A stretch of 33,079 nucleotides of DNA from Bacteroidia bacterium (GCA_023262495.1 JALRAS010000018.1:1-33079); one strand, 5' to 3'; positions 1 through 10,461 are shown, numbered from the stretch's first letter. Notes: generated by a model not told the origin, from the letters alone. Numbers and translations: made by a program.

Positions 1-585
1 ATTAAAAAAACAGGCAACAAAATTATATCTCAGCCCATCAAAGGTACAGCAAGGCGTGGTTCAACCGAGAAAGAGGATGAAACGCTCATACAAAATTTGC
101 TCGCTAATCAAAAAGAACGCAGCGAAAATGTAATGATCACTGATTTAGTAAGAAATGATTTGAGCAAACACGCAGCCCGCAATTCAGTGCATGTTGATGA
201 GCTTTTCGGGATTTATTCTTTTAAGCAAGTTCATCAAATGATTTCAACAGTAAGTGCCACCTTAAAGGAGGAAAAAGACTATATTAAAGTGATTAGAGAT
301 GCCTTTCCGATGGGCTCAATGACAGGCGCTCCAAAAATTATGGCAATGAAATTGATTGAGCATTATGAAAAAATGAAACGAGGACTTTATTCAGGTGCTC
401 TCGGTTATATTGATCCTAATGGTAATTATGATTTTAATGTACTCATTCGGAGTATCATCATTAATACCACCAATAATAAAGCTCAATTTTGTGTAGGTAG
501 TGCCATCACTGCCGATGCTAACGCGCAAGATGAGTACAATGAGTGTTTGCTCAAAGCAAATGCCATGATGAAGGTTTTAGGATAA
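1..585 (+). CDS. pabB: Chorismate-binding enzyme, C-terminal part (aminodeoxychorismate synthase component I / PabB-like), 5'-truncated by window edge
   Basis: Frame 1 is open from base 1 (IKKTGNKIISQPIKGTARRGSTEKEDET...). It has the PIKGTxxRG, MITDLVRNDLS, FPMGSMTGAPK and YSGALGYI motifs of chorismate-utilising enzymes. The ORF track starts only at an internal ATG (97). Confidence 0.88.
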   Translation: MKKTGNKIISQPIKGTARRGSTEKEDETLIQNLLANQKERSENVMITDLVRNDLSKHAARNSVHVDELFGIYSFKQVHQMISTVSATLKEEKDYIKVIRDAFPMGSMTGAPKIMAMKLIEHYEKMKRGLYSGALGYIDPNGNYDFNVLIRSIIINTTNNKAQFCVGSAITADANAQDEYNECLLKANAMMKVLG

Positions 586-614
586 ATATTTACTTTTAGC
601 CAAAGTTTATACAC

Positions 615-2726
615 ATGGGCAGCAACAACATTTTAGAAACACCGGTTGAGTTTTTAAAAGGAGTAGGGCCTCAGCGTGCCCAGTTGCTAAAAACGGAATT
701 GAATATACATACATTCGAAGATTTGCTGCAGCATTTTCCTTTCAGGTATGTTGATCGCAGTAAGTTCTACAGTATTGCTGAGGTAAATGATACAGTAGCC
801 TACATCCAAACAAAGGGTTTGATTATTAAAACCGAGACATTGGGAGAAAAGCGGACTAAGCGTTTTGTGGCAACCTTAAAAGATCATACAGGCACCATTG
901 AGTTGGTTTGGTTTCAAGGTTTAAAATGGGTAAGTGAATTGGTAAAGGCGGGTGAACAATACGTGGTTTTTGGAAAACCAACTGATTTCAAAGGAAAATT
1001 TTCTTTTTCACATCCCGAGATAGAGTCATATGATCATTATATGCAAATGGGAACTGAGGGGTTGCATGGCATCTACTCAAGTACCGAACGACTCAGAAAT
1101 TTTGGAATGGATAGCAAGGGTATGCTCAAGTTGATGCGCCAGTTATTGCATCAGTTACATGGTCATTTACCCGAGTATTTGCCTTCGTATTTGATTCAGC
1201 AAAATAAATTTGTTTCTCGTGAGGTGGCATGGAGAAATATTCATTTGCCTGCTAATGCAAACGAATTAAAGGACGCGGAGTTCAGATTAAAGTTTGAAGA
1301 ATTATTTGTGATACAAATGCGCTTGCTGAAAATAAAAACCAATCGTAATCTTGTATACAGAGGGATGGTATTTGGTAAAGTTGGCAACTATTTCAATACA
1401 TTTTATAATGATTATTTGCCTTATGAGTTAACAGGAGCACAGAAGCGAGTAATTAAAGAAATTCGTTCAGATATGGGCAGTGGCAAACAAATGAATCGTT
1501 TGCTTCAAGGTGATGTGGGAAGCGGGAAAACAGTAGTGTCGCTCATTTGTATGTTAATTGCACTCGATAATGCCTATCAAAGTTGTTTGATGGCACCTAC
1601 GGAGATATTGGCCAATCAGCATTTTACCACTATTACAGAATTATTGGGTAATATGCCTGTTAAGGTTGGATTATTGACAGGTTCAACTACCAAAAAGCAG
1701 CGTGCTGTTTTATTTGAGCAATTACTCAATGGCGAATTACACCTATTGATTGGCACCCATGCATTAATTGAAGAGAAGGTGCAATTTCAAAATTTGGGAT
1801 TTGTTGTGATTGATGAGCAGCACCGTTTTGGTGTGGAACAGCGCAGCAAACTCTGGAGTAAAAGTCAACAATATGTTCCACATGTATTGGTAATGACTGC
1901 TACGCCTATTCCAAGGACTTTGGCAATGACCGTATATGGCGATTTGGATATTTCAATTATTGATGAATTGCCACCGGGCAGAAAGCCCATTATGACTGTG
2001 CATCGTTATGACGATAGAAGACTTGATGTATATGAATTTATAAGAAATCAAATTGCTGCCGGAAGACAGGCCTACATTGTGTACCCATTGATTGAGGAGT
2101 CGGAAAAACTTGATTATAAAAACCTAATGGACGGTTATGATATGGTATTGAATCGTTTCCCAATTCCACAATATCAAATAAGTATTGTACACGGAAAAAT
2201 GAAAGCCAAAACGAAGGATTGGGAAATGCAGCGCTTTGTGAATGGAACCACTCAAATTATGGTGGCTACCACAGTAATTGAAGTTGGTGTAAATGTTCCC
2301 AATGCAAGTATCATGTTAATTGAAAGTGTGGAGCGCTTTGGATTATCTCAGTTGCATCAGCTTAGAGGAAGGGTGGGGCGCGGTGCTGAGCAATCATACT
2401 GCATTTTGATGAGCTCTCATAAATTGAGCAGAGAGGCACGCATGCGCATAGATACGATGGTGCGCACCAATGATGGATTTGAGATAGCGGAGGTTGATCT
2501 GAAACTTCGTGGACCGGGAAATATCGAGGGTACACAGCAGAGCGGTGTCATTGATTTGAAGCTTACCAATATTTCACAGGATCAGGAAATTATTGAATTG
2601 GCAAGAGCAACGGCCAATAACATCATGGAAAAGGATGCTGCCTTACAAATGCCTGAGCATTTACCCTTGTTGAACTTCCTGCAACAAAACAGTAAATCAA
2701 AATCAAATTGGAGTCGAATCAGTTAG
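615..2726 (+). CDS. recG: ATP-dependent DNA helicase RecG
   Basis: 703 aa; N-terminal wedge domain (VEFLKGVGPQRAQLL), Walker A GDVGSGKT, DEQHRFGV, TATPIPRTLAM, QLRGRVGRG. Confidence 0.97.
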   Translation: MGSNNILETPVEFLKGVGPQRAQLLKTELNIHTFEDLLQHFPFRYVDRSKFYSIAEVNDTVAYIQTKGLIIKTETLGEKRTKRFVATLKDHTGTIELVWFQGLKWVSELVKAGEQYVVFGKPTDFKGKFSFSHPEIESYDHYMQMGTEGLHGIYSSTERLRNFGMDSKGMLKLMRQLLHQLHGHLPEYLPSYLIQQNKFVSREVAWRNIHLPANANELKDAEFRLKFEELFVIQMRLLKIKTNRNLVYRGMVFGKVGNYFNTFYNDYLPYELTGAQKRVIKEIRSDMGSGKQMNRLLQGDVGSGKTVVSLICMLIALDNAYQSCLMAPTEILANQHFTTITELLGNMPVKVGLLTGSTTKKQRAVLFEQLLNGELHLLIGTHALIEEKVQFQNLGFVVIDEQHRFGVEQRSKLWSKSQQYVPHVLVMTATPIPRTLAMTVYGDLDISIIDELPPGRKPIMTVHRYDDRRLDVYEFIRNQIAAGRQAYIVYPLIEESEKLDYKNLMDGYDMVLNRFPIPQYQISIVHGKMKAKTKDWEMQRFVNGTTQIMVATTVIEVGVNVPNASIMLIESVERFGLSQLHQLRGRVGRGAEQSYCILMSSHKLSREARMRIDTMVRTNDGFEIAEVDLKLRGPGNIEGTQQSGVIDLKLTNISQDQEIIELARATANNIMEKDAALQMPEHLPLLNFLQQNSKSKSNWSRIS

Positions 2727-2763
2727 CCAAACATACGGGTTATCTCACCTGTTTGATAGCTGA

Positions 2764-5178
2764 CTATTGATTCAAAATTTTAATTTTAGCAAACTTGAGA
2801 ATCAATTGCTTTTTACCGGCTTCCTCAAAATTAATAGTGGCCTTTTGATTGGGATAAATGCCCTCCACTAACTCAACAATTCCTTTCCCAAATCTGATGT
2901 GCTCAATTGTTTGACCTGCTGTAAGATTACGTGTATCATCGCCTTGTATATCGTTGTTCGATTTTACTGATGCTGAACTTAGTTTAGTTAAGTTTTTTGG
3001 CGGGGTGAAAGCCGGTTTAGGAGTTGTTTTACCTGCCGGAGGTTGATATACCGGTTTTCTTGAAGCTGCTTGTTCACGCGGTTTATACTGATTGCCCCAT
3101 CCTTCTTTTGACTCGTTGAAATCGAAGTCGCTAAAGAAATCATGTTGATGAGAAGATGTTTGAGATTTTCCAAATTTTAGATTCAAACAGTCGGGATCAA
3201 TTTCACTGATAAAGCGGCTTTGCTCGCATGTATTGAGCGTGCCGAATTTATATCGGGAGGTTGCAAAAGTAATGGTGGCGCGCTTTTCTGCTCTTGTAAC
3301 CGCCACATAAAACAATCTGCGCTCCTCTTCCAATTCATCGCTGCTGTTGATACTTAACTGAGATGGAAATAAATTTTCTTCAACACCAACAATATATACA
3401 TACGGAAATTCTAATCCTTTAGCCGAGTGAATAGTCATTAAAGAAACCTTGTTGAAATCACCATCTTTGTCATCGTTGTCATCGGTGAGTAGGGCAATGT
3501 TTTGCATGTAGTCGCGCAAGAGGCGATTTTGATTTTCATCTTCCTGAACTACCAAATCATCTACATCATTCTCGGTAAACTCTTTCATACCATTAAGCAA
3601 CTCCTGTATATTTTCATATCGGTTAACGCCTTCGGGTGTTTTATCATTGTACAATTCTCTCGTTAGTCCGCTTTGCATAGCAATATGTAACCCGGCATCG
3701 TAAGCATTATGTGTATTTGCAATTGCAGCAAAACTCTTAATCATTTCGGCAAAGTCATGTAGTTTTGTCATTGCGCCCTGATTAATACCAACCTGATACT
3801 GGGTAGGATGATTGAGCACCTCCCACATAGGAACATTATGCGTAAGCGCTGCCACAGCAATTTTATCCATAGTGGTATCTCCAATTCCTCGTGCCGGATA
3901 ATTGATGATGCGTTTGAGCGATTCTTCATCTTGATGATTAATGGCTAAGCGGCAATAGGCCAGTAAATCTTTTATTTCTTGCCTCTTGTAAAAGCTCAAA
4001 CCGCCATAAATTTTGTAAGGAATATTTTGTCTGCGAAGGGCTTCTTCCATGGCACGGCTTTGTGCATTGGTGCGATACAAAATCGCAAAATCTTTGTGTT
4101 GTGCCTGCGCATTCATCTGCGTATCAAAGATAGAGGAGGCCACCACTTGTCCTTCTTCATTATCGGTAAAGGCACGGATTACATCTATTTTTTCACCAAT
4201 ATCGTTTTCTGTCCACACATCCTTTTTAAGTTGTTGCTTATTGTTGGATATAATGCTGTTTGCTGCTTTAACAATGATTTTTGTGCTTCTGTAGTTTTGC
4301 TCCAATTTGAACACTTTCAAATCGGGATAGTCTTTTCTGAAGTTGAGAATGTTTTGTATGTTAGCACCACGAAAGGCATAAATACTTTGAGCATCGTCTC
4401 CTACTACACATATATTTTCATTAAGCGCAGCTAATTTTTTTACGATTACATATTGCGAAAAGTTGGTATCCTGATACTCATCTACCATGACATATTTGAA
4501 CTTGTGCTGATACTTAAGCAATACTTCAGGAAAGTCTCTAAACAAAACATTTGTGTTGAACAGTAAATCATCAAAATCCATGGCAGATGATTGAAACAAG
4601 CGCTGCTGATACATTTTATAAATGGTCCCCAATTGTGGCTTCTGACTCGCCTTGTCCTCTAACTGAATTTCATCGTTGCCGTTATAGGCACGCCAAGAAA
4701 TAAGGTTGTTTTTTGCGGCCGAAATACGGTTGTAAACGAGCCCGGGTTTGTACTGTTTATCATCTAGTTTTAAATCTTTGATAACCGATTTGATTAAACT
4801 TTTTGAGTCATCAGTGTCGTAGATGGTAAAGTTTGTTGGAAACCCTAATTTTTCGGCTTCAATACGTAATATTTTGGCAAAAACGGAGTGGAAGGTGCCC
4901 ATCCATAAATTACGCGCTTTGCTTGATCCAACAATTTTTTCAATGCGCTCCTTCATTTCTTTGGCTGCCTTGTTGGTAAAAGTAAGCGCTAATATGCTAA
5001 AAGGGTCAACGCCATTTTGCATTAAGTAGGCAATTCTATAGGTAATTACCTTGGTTTTTCCTGAGCCCGCACCTGCAATTATCATCATCGGCCCTTCGGT
5101 GCTGGTGGCCGCGCTATATTGTGGTGGATTTAATGTTTCTAAAAAATTTTGCACGTTATATTCTGATCCATTATTCAT
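2764..5178 (-). CDS. UvrD/PcrA/Rep-family superfamily 1 DNA helicase
   Basis: 804 aa; AGAGSGKT, TFTNKAAKEMKERI, VDEYQDTN, GDDAQSIYAFRGA, QNYRST, TIHSAKGLEFPYV, VAVTRAEKR; C-terminal linker plus HIRFGKGIVELVEG module as in PcrA. Confidence 0.96.
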   Translation of the reverse strand: MNNGSEYNVQNFLETLNPPQYSAATSTEGPMMIIAGAGSGKTKVITYRIAYLMQNGVDPFSILALTFTNKAAKEMKERIEKIVGSSKARNLWMGTFHSVFAKILRIEAEKLGFPTNFTIYDTDDSKSLIKSVIKDLKLDDKQYKPGLVYNRISAAKNNLISWRAYNGNDEIQLEDKASQKPQLGTIYKMYQQRLFQSSAMDFDDLLFNTNVLFRDFPEVLLKYQHKFKYVMVDEYQDTNFSQYVIVKKLAALNENICVVGDDAQSIYAFRGANIQNILNFRKDYPDLKVFKLEQNYRSTKIIVKAANSIISNNKQQLKKDVWTENDIGEKIDVIRAFTDNEEGQVVASSIFDTQMNAQAQHKDFAILYRTNAQSRAMEEALRRQNIPYKIYGGLSFYKRQEIKDLLAYCRLAINHQDEESLKRIINYPARGIGDTTMDKIAVAALTHNVPMWEVLNHPTQYQVGINQGAMTKLHDFAEMIKSFAAIANTHNAYDAGLHIAMQSGLTRELYNDKTPEGVNRYENIQELLNGMKEFTENDVDDLVVQEDENQNRLLRDYMQNIALLTDDNDDKDGDFNKVSLMTIHSAKGLEFPYVYIVGVEENLFPSQLSINSSDELEEERRLFYVAVTRAEKRATITFATSRYKFGTLNTCEQSRFISEIDPDCLNLKFGKSQTSSHQHDFFSDFDFNESKEGWGNQYKPREQAASRKPVYQPPAGKTTPKPAFTPPKNLTKLSSASVKSNNDIQGDDTRNLTAGQTIEHIRFGKGIVELVEGIYPNQKATINFEEAGKKQLILKFAKIKILNQ

Positions 5179-5394
5179 ACAACAAAGTTAAAATTTGAAT
5201 TACAATCATCGGAGAAAAGTTTTGACATTTTCTTCAAAATGATAGGAATACTGCTTATCATTGCTAGTCAACTTTTTAACAAACTTCTATATTGTTAACT
5301 AAACTATTGACTATCAATGATGAGATAAAATATATTTATGTTTAATTAATTAAAAGGTTCATCGGTCCTGCCTATTACTTATATTTATTCCATA

Positions 5395-6300
5395 TTGCGT
5401 GTGTCATTGAAACAAGTTTTTAAAATACTAAAGAATCGTAAACTTAGGGAATATCAGCCTATCAAGTTAATATCCGAATATGATATGCACTGCTCCTTCA
5501 TCATGTCGGGTAAATCAAATACCTGTAAGGTGTATCAAATGCTCTATAATCCTGTGTTGATCATGGTAGTTTTTTCAGATATTGAAAAAGTACCGGTCAA
5601 TCAGCATCAAGTTTATCAAATTAAATCTACTGTATTTAATAGTTCAAAATCTATTATGTTGTATGTAAAACAATATCATCGCGCTGATTTAGAGGGTTTG
5701 AATGCCTTTATTTTTGAGGTGGTAGATGTTAATACGGGACTTAGTTTTTTACAGCATCGATACATGAAACGTATCTACAATTATAGTAAAGCCAAAGATG
5801 CTAATTTTATTGATGATTTTACTTTTGAGCACTATCAAAGGATTGTGGCCTTGTTTGCACAACCTAAAAAAGTTTTTCTTGTTTCTGTAACTGATGGTAC
5901 AGCATTAAAACACTTTCCAATTGACCTGTGTGCACCGCTCGAGAAGTTTTTTATAATTGGGGTTAGAAATTCCAATAAAGTGGCGGCAAGTTTGAGGATT
6001 AATGATGAGTTTTATATCTCATCAACTGCTGCTGAGGCGTATCATCAAGTTTACAATTTAGGAAAATTTGGTAAGCAAAAAGATGCTGGCAACCGCAGTG
6101 ACAAAATTCCTTCTGAGCTGCTCTGCGATACAGTGAAGGTTAAACTAATTGATAAAATTGTACTCGATTATCAAACCATTTTTGTGACTGCCGTGATAGA
6201 AAAAAATATCCTATCAACTGAGCTTCATGAGCTTTATCATTTGCATAAACTATGGTTTTTATTTCTAGAAAATCAAACAAACATTGAGACTGTTCAGTAA
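5395..6300 (+). CDS. Hypothetical protein with a possible flavin-reductase-like (FMN-binding split-barrel) C-terminal half
   Basis: 301 aa ORF with TTG start; VFLVSVTDGTALKHFPIDLC...FFIIGVRNSNKVAASLRINDEFYIS resembles flavin reductase domain proteins. Its stop overlaps the next gene by 17 bp. Confidence 0.6.
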   Translation: MRVSLKQVFKILKNRKLREYQPIKLISEYDMHCSFIMSGKSNTCKVYQMLYNPVLIMVVFSDIEKVPVNQHQVYQIKSTVFNSSKSIMLYVKQYHRADLEGLNAFIFEVVDVNTGLSFLQHRYMKRIYNYSKAKDANFIDDFTFEHYQRIVALFAQPKKVFLVSVTDGTALKHFPIDLCAPLEKFFIIGVRNSNKVAASLRINDEFYISSTAAEAYHQVYNLGKFGKQKDAGNRSDKIPSELLCDTVKVKLIDKIVLDYQTIFVTAVIEKNILSTELHELYHLHKLWFLFLENQTNIETVQ

Positions 6301-7471
6301 AAAATTTTATCACAGATTTTTCCTTATCATCAGCAATGCAGTAAGGCAGTTTTCGGCACAGGCAGTTAACTTGTTTGTTTCTATGCTGATTATAAAATGG
6401 TACAGCAATGCTATGTGGGGAAGTTTCTCAACCTATCTCTATTATACTTCCATCATTGTAATTATTACAGGTTGGGGTAATCGGGAGTATCTCATGCGCG
6501 AATTCAGCAAAGCGCCTTCAAATATGGGGAGGTTGTTTTATAGTGTGTTAAATGCGCGATGGATATTACTGATACTTGCTTTTATAATTACGTTTTTACT
6601 CTACCCCATTGGAGAGGCGGGTATCACTTGCCTATGGATATTAGCGCTGCATATCACACAATCTCTCGAGGTTTTGCTTAATTACAAAAGGAATTATTTA
6701 AGTGCAATGATAATTGAGTGTGGTGTTTTTTTATTGTTGATATTCTACTTATATAAATTTGAAATAAAACAGCTCTATCAGCTTATTGCGCTGTATTCAT
6801 GTTACCATTTATTGAGAAGTGTGGGTTACATCGTTTTGTTTAGAAATGAAATTAAGCAGCCACTTTTTTCTACTGAACCTGATTACCTGAAACACGCCTA
6901 TGTGTTTTTTCTTTTGGGGATCATTGGATTTTTACAATCACGAATCGATTTTTTAATATTCACTTTTTTCGGCAATGCCGCTGATGTTGGGGTGTATCAG
7001 GTTATTAGCGCTTATTTTATTTTAATACATGCTGTTGGAACATTAATTGTACTTCCGTTTGTTAAAAATATTTATCGCATGACCGAACATGCTGTGCTTC
7101 TATTACAACAAAGAATCGTGTTTGCCGCTTCTATCTTGGTCCTAATTTCTCTGTTGTTTTTATATATGCTGAACACCTTTATTTATCATTTTGATCTTGG
7201 TGCTACGGTTTATTTGCTGGGTGCAGCAATTGTTTATCCTCCTTATTTTTATGTGATTAAAATATTTCAGATTTATAAGTACAACCAACAAAAATATGTG
7301 CTCCAAACAGGATTAATAGCCATTCTTATCAATAGCGTCATTGCTGTTATACTTTTGACTCAGGGAAATGGAATAACTGCGGTGCTCATCGCATCTGCTG
7401 TTGCTCAAATTTACACGGCTTGGAGTTATCATTGTTTTAAACTTAATAAGATAACACTACCCAAAGATTGA
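6284..7471 (+). CDS. Polysaccharide flippase / Wzx-like membrane protein (MOP superfamily)
   Basis: 395 aa, multiple hydrophobic segments; N-terminal RQFSAQAVNLFVSMLIIKWYSNAMWGSFSTYLYYTSIIVIITGWGNREYL is typical of O-antigen/teichoic acid exporters. TTG start overlapping the upstream CDS. Confidence 0.78.
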   Translation: MRLFSKKFYHRFFLIISNAVRQFSAQAVNLFVSMLIIKWYSNAMWGSFSTYLYYTSIIVIITGWGNREYLMREFSKAPSNMGRLFYSVLNARWILLILAFIITFLLYPIGEAGITCLWILALHITQSLEVLLNYKRNYLSAMIIECGVFLLLIFYLYKFEIKQLYQLIALYSCYHLLRSVGYIVLFRNEIKQPLFSTEPDYLKHAYVFFLLGIIGFLQSRIDFLIFTFFGNAADVGVYQVISAYFILIHAVGTLIVLPFVKNIYRMTEHAVLLLQQRIVFAASILVLISLLFLYMLNTFIYHFDLGATVYLLGAAIVYPPYFYVIKIFQIYKYNQQKYVLQTGLIAILINSVIAVILLTQGNGITAVLIASAVAQIYTAWSYHCFKLNKITLPKD

Positions 7472-7482
7472 TCGTAATGTAC

Positions 7483-8652
7483 TCACTTTAAGTAGTTAGG
7501 TTCAAATGCCGATGCTTCACGCATTTCATCTGTAGCAAGCATACTTTTATAAGGGGCATAGGCCTCAATATTGGCACGGTGATAAACGTTTTTTAAGAAA
7601 GGAAATTCAGGGTTGTCATACGTTGGAACACCTTGTAAACGCTCTTTAACAGCAGCTTCACTCATTTGCCATTCTTCGCTCAGGCGTGCAGCAGTTGGTT
7701 CATAAAAGCACAGATAAATAAACTCTCCTTGAGAATGCGCCTGCTTTTTTGTGAAGTCAAGTGCAGCACCTGTCTGCTGATGAAAGGCATTGAGCCGTGT
7801 ATTAAAAGTTTGGGCTGCCAATTGAAAATTTTCTACCGTTTCGTAACCTGCGATATTAGCTGTAGGATAAAAAGTGGGTTGCATACCGCTTTCGTGGCAC
7901 CACATGCATTTGGCCGGTTTACCTGCAGGGTGTTTTCCTCTTTCTTTTGGAGCATAAAGATTTCCGTTTTGATCATAAATCACAAAGCGAGGTTGACCAT
8001 TTTCCATATAATCAAAGGCCTCAATTACACCGCTTCTAACATAGTTGCCTTGGGTAAAAAATCCATTGCCTTCTTCCGAAAGAAAGGAGTTTTTTAAGAT
8101 ATCTGTTTCGCTGATACGATAGCTGATTAATCGAGATCCATTGGCAATACACGAAGTATCGCAAGCAAAAATTTTAGCCGAAAAAGCAGCGTATTTTTTA
8201 CTGAACTCACTCAAGGTACGGGGCGCACCTGTGATGCTGTAATATTGGAATGTGCTATTAAAGCAAACAGCAAAAAATCTGCCGGCATCTATTCCCCCTC
8301 TTAATTGATATTCTTCGGTATTTTTAAATAAGCTTATCAGCGCTGACAATTGCTCAACTGCCGGATTCGAAAAGCCCAGTAAATTTACATCAACTTCAAT
8401 TTTTTGAGGTCCCACATATTTTACTGCTTCATCAAATTGCTCGGCCGGTAACTTAGCACCTAAGTATGAAAATAACCAAGTGATGCCTGTCATAAATTGC
8501 TCATTGCTTTGATTAGCGGGTGCAGCGTATTGTAATAAAATAATTTTACCCTTGTTTGCAGGTAAGTGATTGTATGTGCAGGCAGAGCTGCAAAAAATGA
8601 TTGTGAATAATATGTAAATGGAATTTTTTTTAGGCATAATTGACTCAAACAA
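7483..8652 (-). CDS. Putative lipoprotein with a single CXXCH (possible c-type heme) motif, function unknown
   Basis: 389 aa; lipobox-like N-terminus (ILFTIIFCSSAC); KCMWCHESGMQPTF contains CXXCH. Confidence 0.7.
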   Translation of the reverse strand: MFESIMPKKNSIYILFTIIFCSSACTYNHLPANKGKIILLQYAAPANQSNEQFMTGITWLFSYLGAKLPAEQFDEAVKYVGPQKIEVDVNLLGFSNPAVEQLSALISLFKNTEEYQLRGGIDAGRFFAVCFNSTFQYYSITGAPRTLSEFSKKYAAFSAKIFACDTSCIANGSRLISYRISETDILKNSFLSEEGNGFFTQGNYVRSGVIEAFDYMENGQPRFVIYDQNGNLYAPKERGKHPAGKPAKCMWCHESGMQPTFYPTANIAGYETVENFQLAAQTFNTRLNAFHQQTGAALDFTKKQAHSQGEFIYLCFYEPTAARLSEEWQMSEAAVKERLQGVPTYDNPEFPFLKNVYHRANIEAYAPYKSMLATDEMREASAFEPNYLK

Positions 8653-9222
8653 TAGTAAGAAAAATTTTATACAAATGGCAGTTTTGGTTTGATAAGGTGG
8701 TCAGGAATTATTAAGGGTTATGTCGTTTACAATTATAAATCTTGAAATTTTTGGAATCTGTTTTTATTTAGTAGCTTCACAATGATTTAACCCCGATACT
8801 TTTTCTGTAACAGTCCAATAAATTGAACTATAGCAGCTACTCTATCGGTATAATATCTTAAACTCATCGACTAAATTATGATAAATAAAGGAATAACTTG
8901 TATGAAATCTTCGAACCTTCAATTCCATAAAATAAGCTATACGGCATTTTTTATTGGCCTTTATGATGAAAATACCTGTCATCAAAAAGAGTCAGGCATT
9001 CAAAATAGTTTAGCATCGATTCAAGCGCTTGACATCGTTTTTAGAAGGAGCGAACTTATTGAAATTGCTCATTGACAAGCTTCTATCATGGGTTTGCTAA
9101 AAGTTTTGATGAAGCGCTTCGTTGAAACATTACAAGGTTCAATAGTTGCTCTACTCATGAACTTTTATCATATGAATTCCTCAAGAATGCAAACTACAAT
9201 TTACAGTTAAATCATCATAGCC

Positions 9223-10461
9223 ATGGAAAATACAATCAGAGTTACTTATCGATATTTGCGGGTCCCCCTGCTACTGTTGTTGTCTTTAGCATGTTTGCGT
9301 TTTGGAGTCATCCCTGGTTGGAAACAGGTAAATAGCGATTTTCCCAATTATTATGTGAGTGCACAACTCCTGCAAAAAGGAATATTGCATGAGGCCTACG
9401 ACATTGAAAAATTTAATTCGCATATCCATGAAATTAATTCCAATGCCGATGGTATGTTTGTTATGTATCCGCCAACAACAGCGCTGATTATGCAAGCTTT
9501 CACAGGTTTTGATATGTTAACGGCCAAGCGAATTTGGGTAGTATTGACTGTAGGCATGCTTGTGTTGATAATAATCTTGTTTGCCAAAATCACCAATATA
9601 GCCCTAGTAGATGCAGGTAACCTGCTTTTGTTGTGTGGTTTCAATCTCTTTAATGATATCATGTTAGGTCAAGTATATACCATGATGTTGCTGCTGCTTA
9701 TAGTTGCACATTTGGCTTGGGCTAGGCAATCTTGGATTACGGCAGGCATATGTTGGGGTGTAGTGGCGGCATTAAAATTTCTGCCACTTTTTTTTCTGCC
9801 TTTGCTACTTTATAAAAAGCAATTTCGACTAGTAGGTTACATGATAATCACATTTTTTTTCATTCACTTCATCACTTATTTAGTTGGCGGTGTAGAAGTT
9901 TATCGGTCGTTTTTTGCAGCATTCATTCAAAACTATGTGCGAGGTGAAGTGGCTGGTGAAATCCCCTTAAGCATACAATACCAGAGCATGCAAGTTATTG
10001 TCAATAGACTTATGCTACAAGGCAACATAGCAGCGCCAATTGGTACAATAATTACTTTATTATGGAAATTGACTTGGTTATTGATTGCAGTTTATCTATG
10101 TTTTCGGATGCGAAATCAAAAGTATTTCATTGAGGTTGCTTATTCATCGATCATTTTGTTGTTGTTGCTCTTCGAGAATGGTTCAGCCACTTATCATTTA
10201 TTGTTTACTGTGCCAATTTGGTTTACTGTATACAAGCTTCATATTTCTGAGGCAGGCAAGGGCTTTATGTTGTTGGCATTTATATGTATGGGATTTATTC
10301 CGTTTCTTGTGCATGTTGCTCAATTGCATACTTTCATCACCGATTACAGCAGACTTTGGTGCTTATGTTTGTTTGCCGCATGTTATTTTTATGTAGTCAT
10401 CAGGTATCATCAAAGTGGTGGCGGTGGCATTCACAATTCACCATTCACAATTCACAATTAA
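9223..10461 (+). CDS. GT87-family (DUF2029) polyprenol-phosphate-sugar-dependent glycosyltransferase-like membrane protein
   Basis: 412 aa; many TM segments, N-terminal SDFPNYYVSAQLLQKG...YDIEKF and YPPTTALIMQAF, typical of DUF2029/GT87. C-terminal tail IHNSPFTIHN is encoded by a tandem repeat. Confidence 0.8.
   Translation: MENTIRVTYRYLRVPLLLLLSLACLRFGVIPGWKQVNSDFPNYYVSAQLLQKGILHEAYDIEKFNSHIHEINSNADGMFVMYPPTTALIMQAFTGFDMLTAKRIWVVLTVGMLVLIIILFAKITNIALVDAGNLLLLCGFNLFNDIMLGQVYTMMLLLLIVAHLAWARQSWITAGICWGVVAALKFLPLFFLPLLLYKKQFRLVGYMIITFFFIHFITYLVGGVEVYRSFFAAFIQNYVRGEVAGEIPLSIQYQSMQVIVNRLMLQGNIAAPIGTIITLLWKLTWLLIAVYLCFRMRNQKYFIEVAYSSIILLLLLFENGSATYHLLFTVPIWFTVYKLHISEAGKGFMLLAFICMGFIPFLVHVAQLHTFITDYSRLWCLCLFAACYFYVVIRYHQSGGGGIHNSPFTIHN
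10429..10459 (+). repeat. Heptanucleotide tandem repeat (ATTCACA)x4.4, one unit ATTCACC
   Basis: Direct reading: attcaca-attcacc-attcaca-attcaca-att, followed at once by the stop TAA and a G-rich run (ggggggcgggg). Confidence 0.95.

Noticed and set aside
2988-3173. 61-aa minus-strand ORF
   Set aside because: Out-of-frame ORF inside the low-complexity linker region of the UvrD-like gene.
3979-4434. 151-aa plus-strand ORF (and 4049-4294, 4823-5029)
   Set aside because: Antisense to the clearly conserved UvrD/PcrA helicase; no recognisable motif.
7666-8097. 143-aa plus-strand ORF
   Set aside because: Antisense shadow of the 7483-8652 CXXCH lipoprotein; no independent coding evidence.
8878-9075. 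65-aa ORF as a real gene
   Set aside because: No recognisable motif or signal; sits in an AT-rich gap that looks non-coding or decayed.
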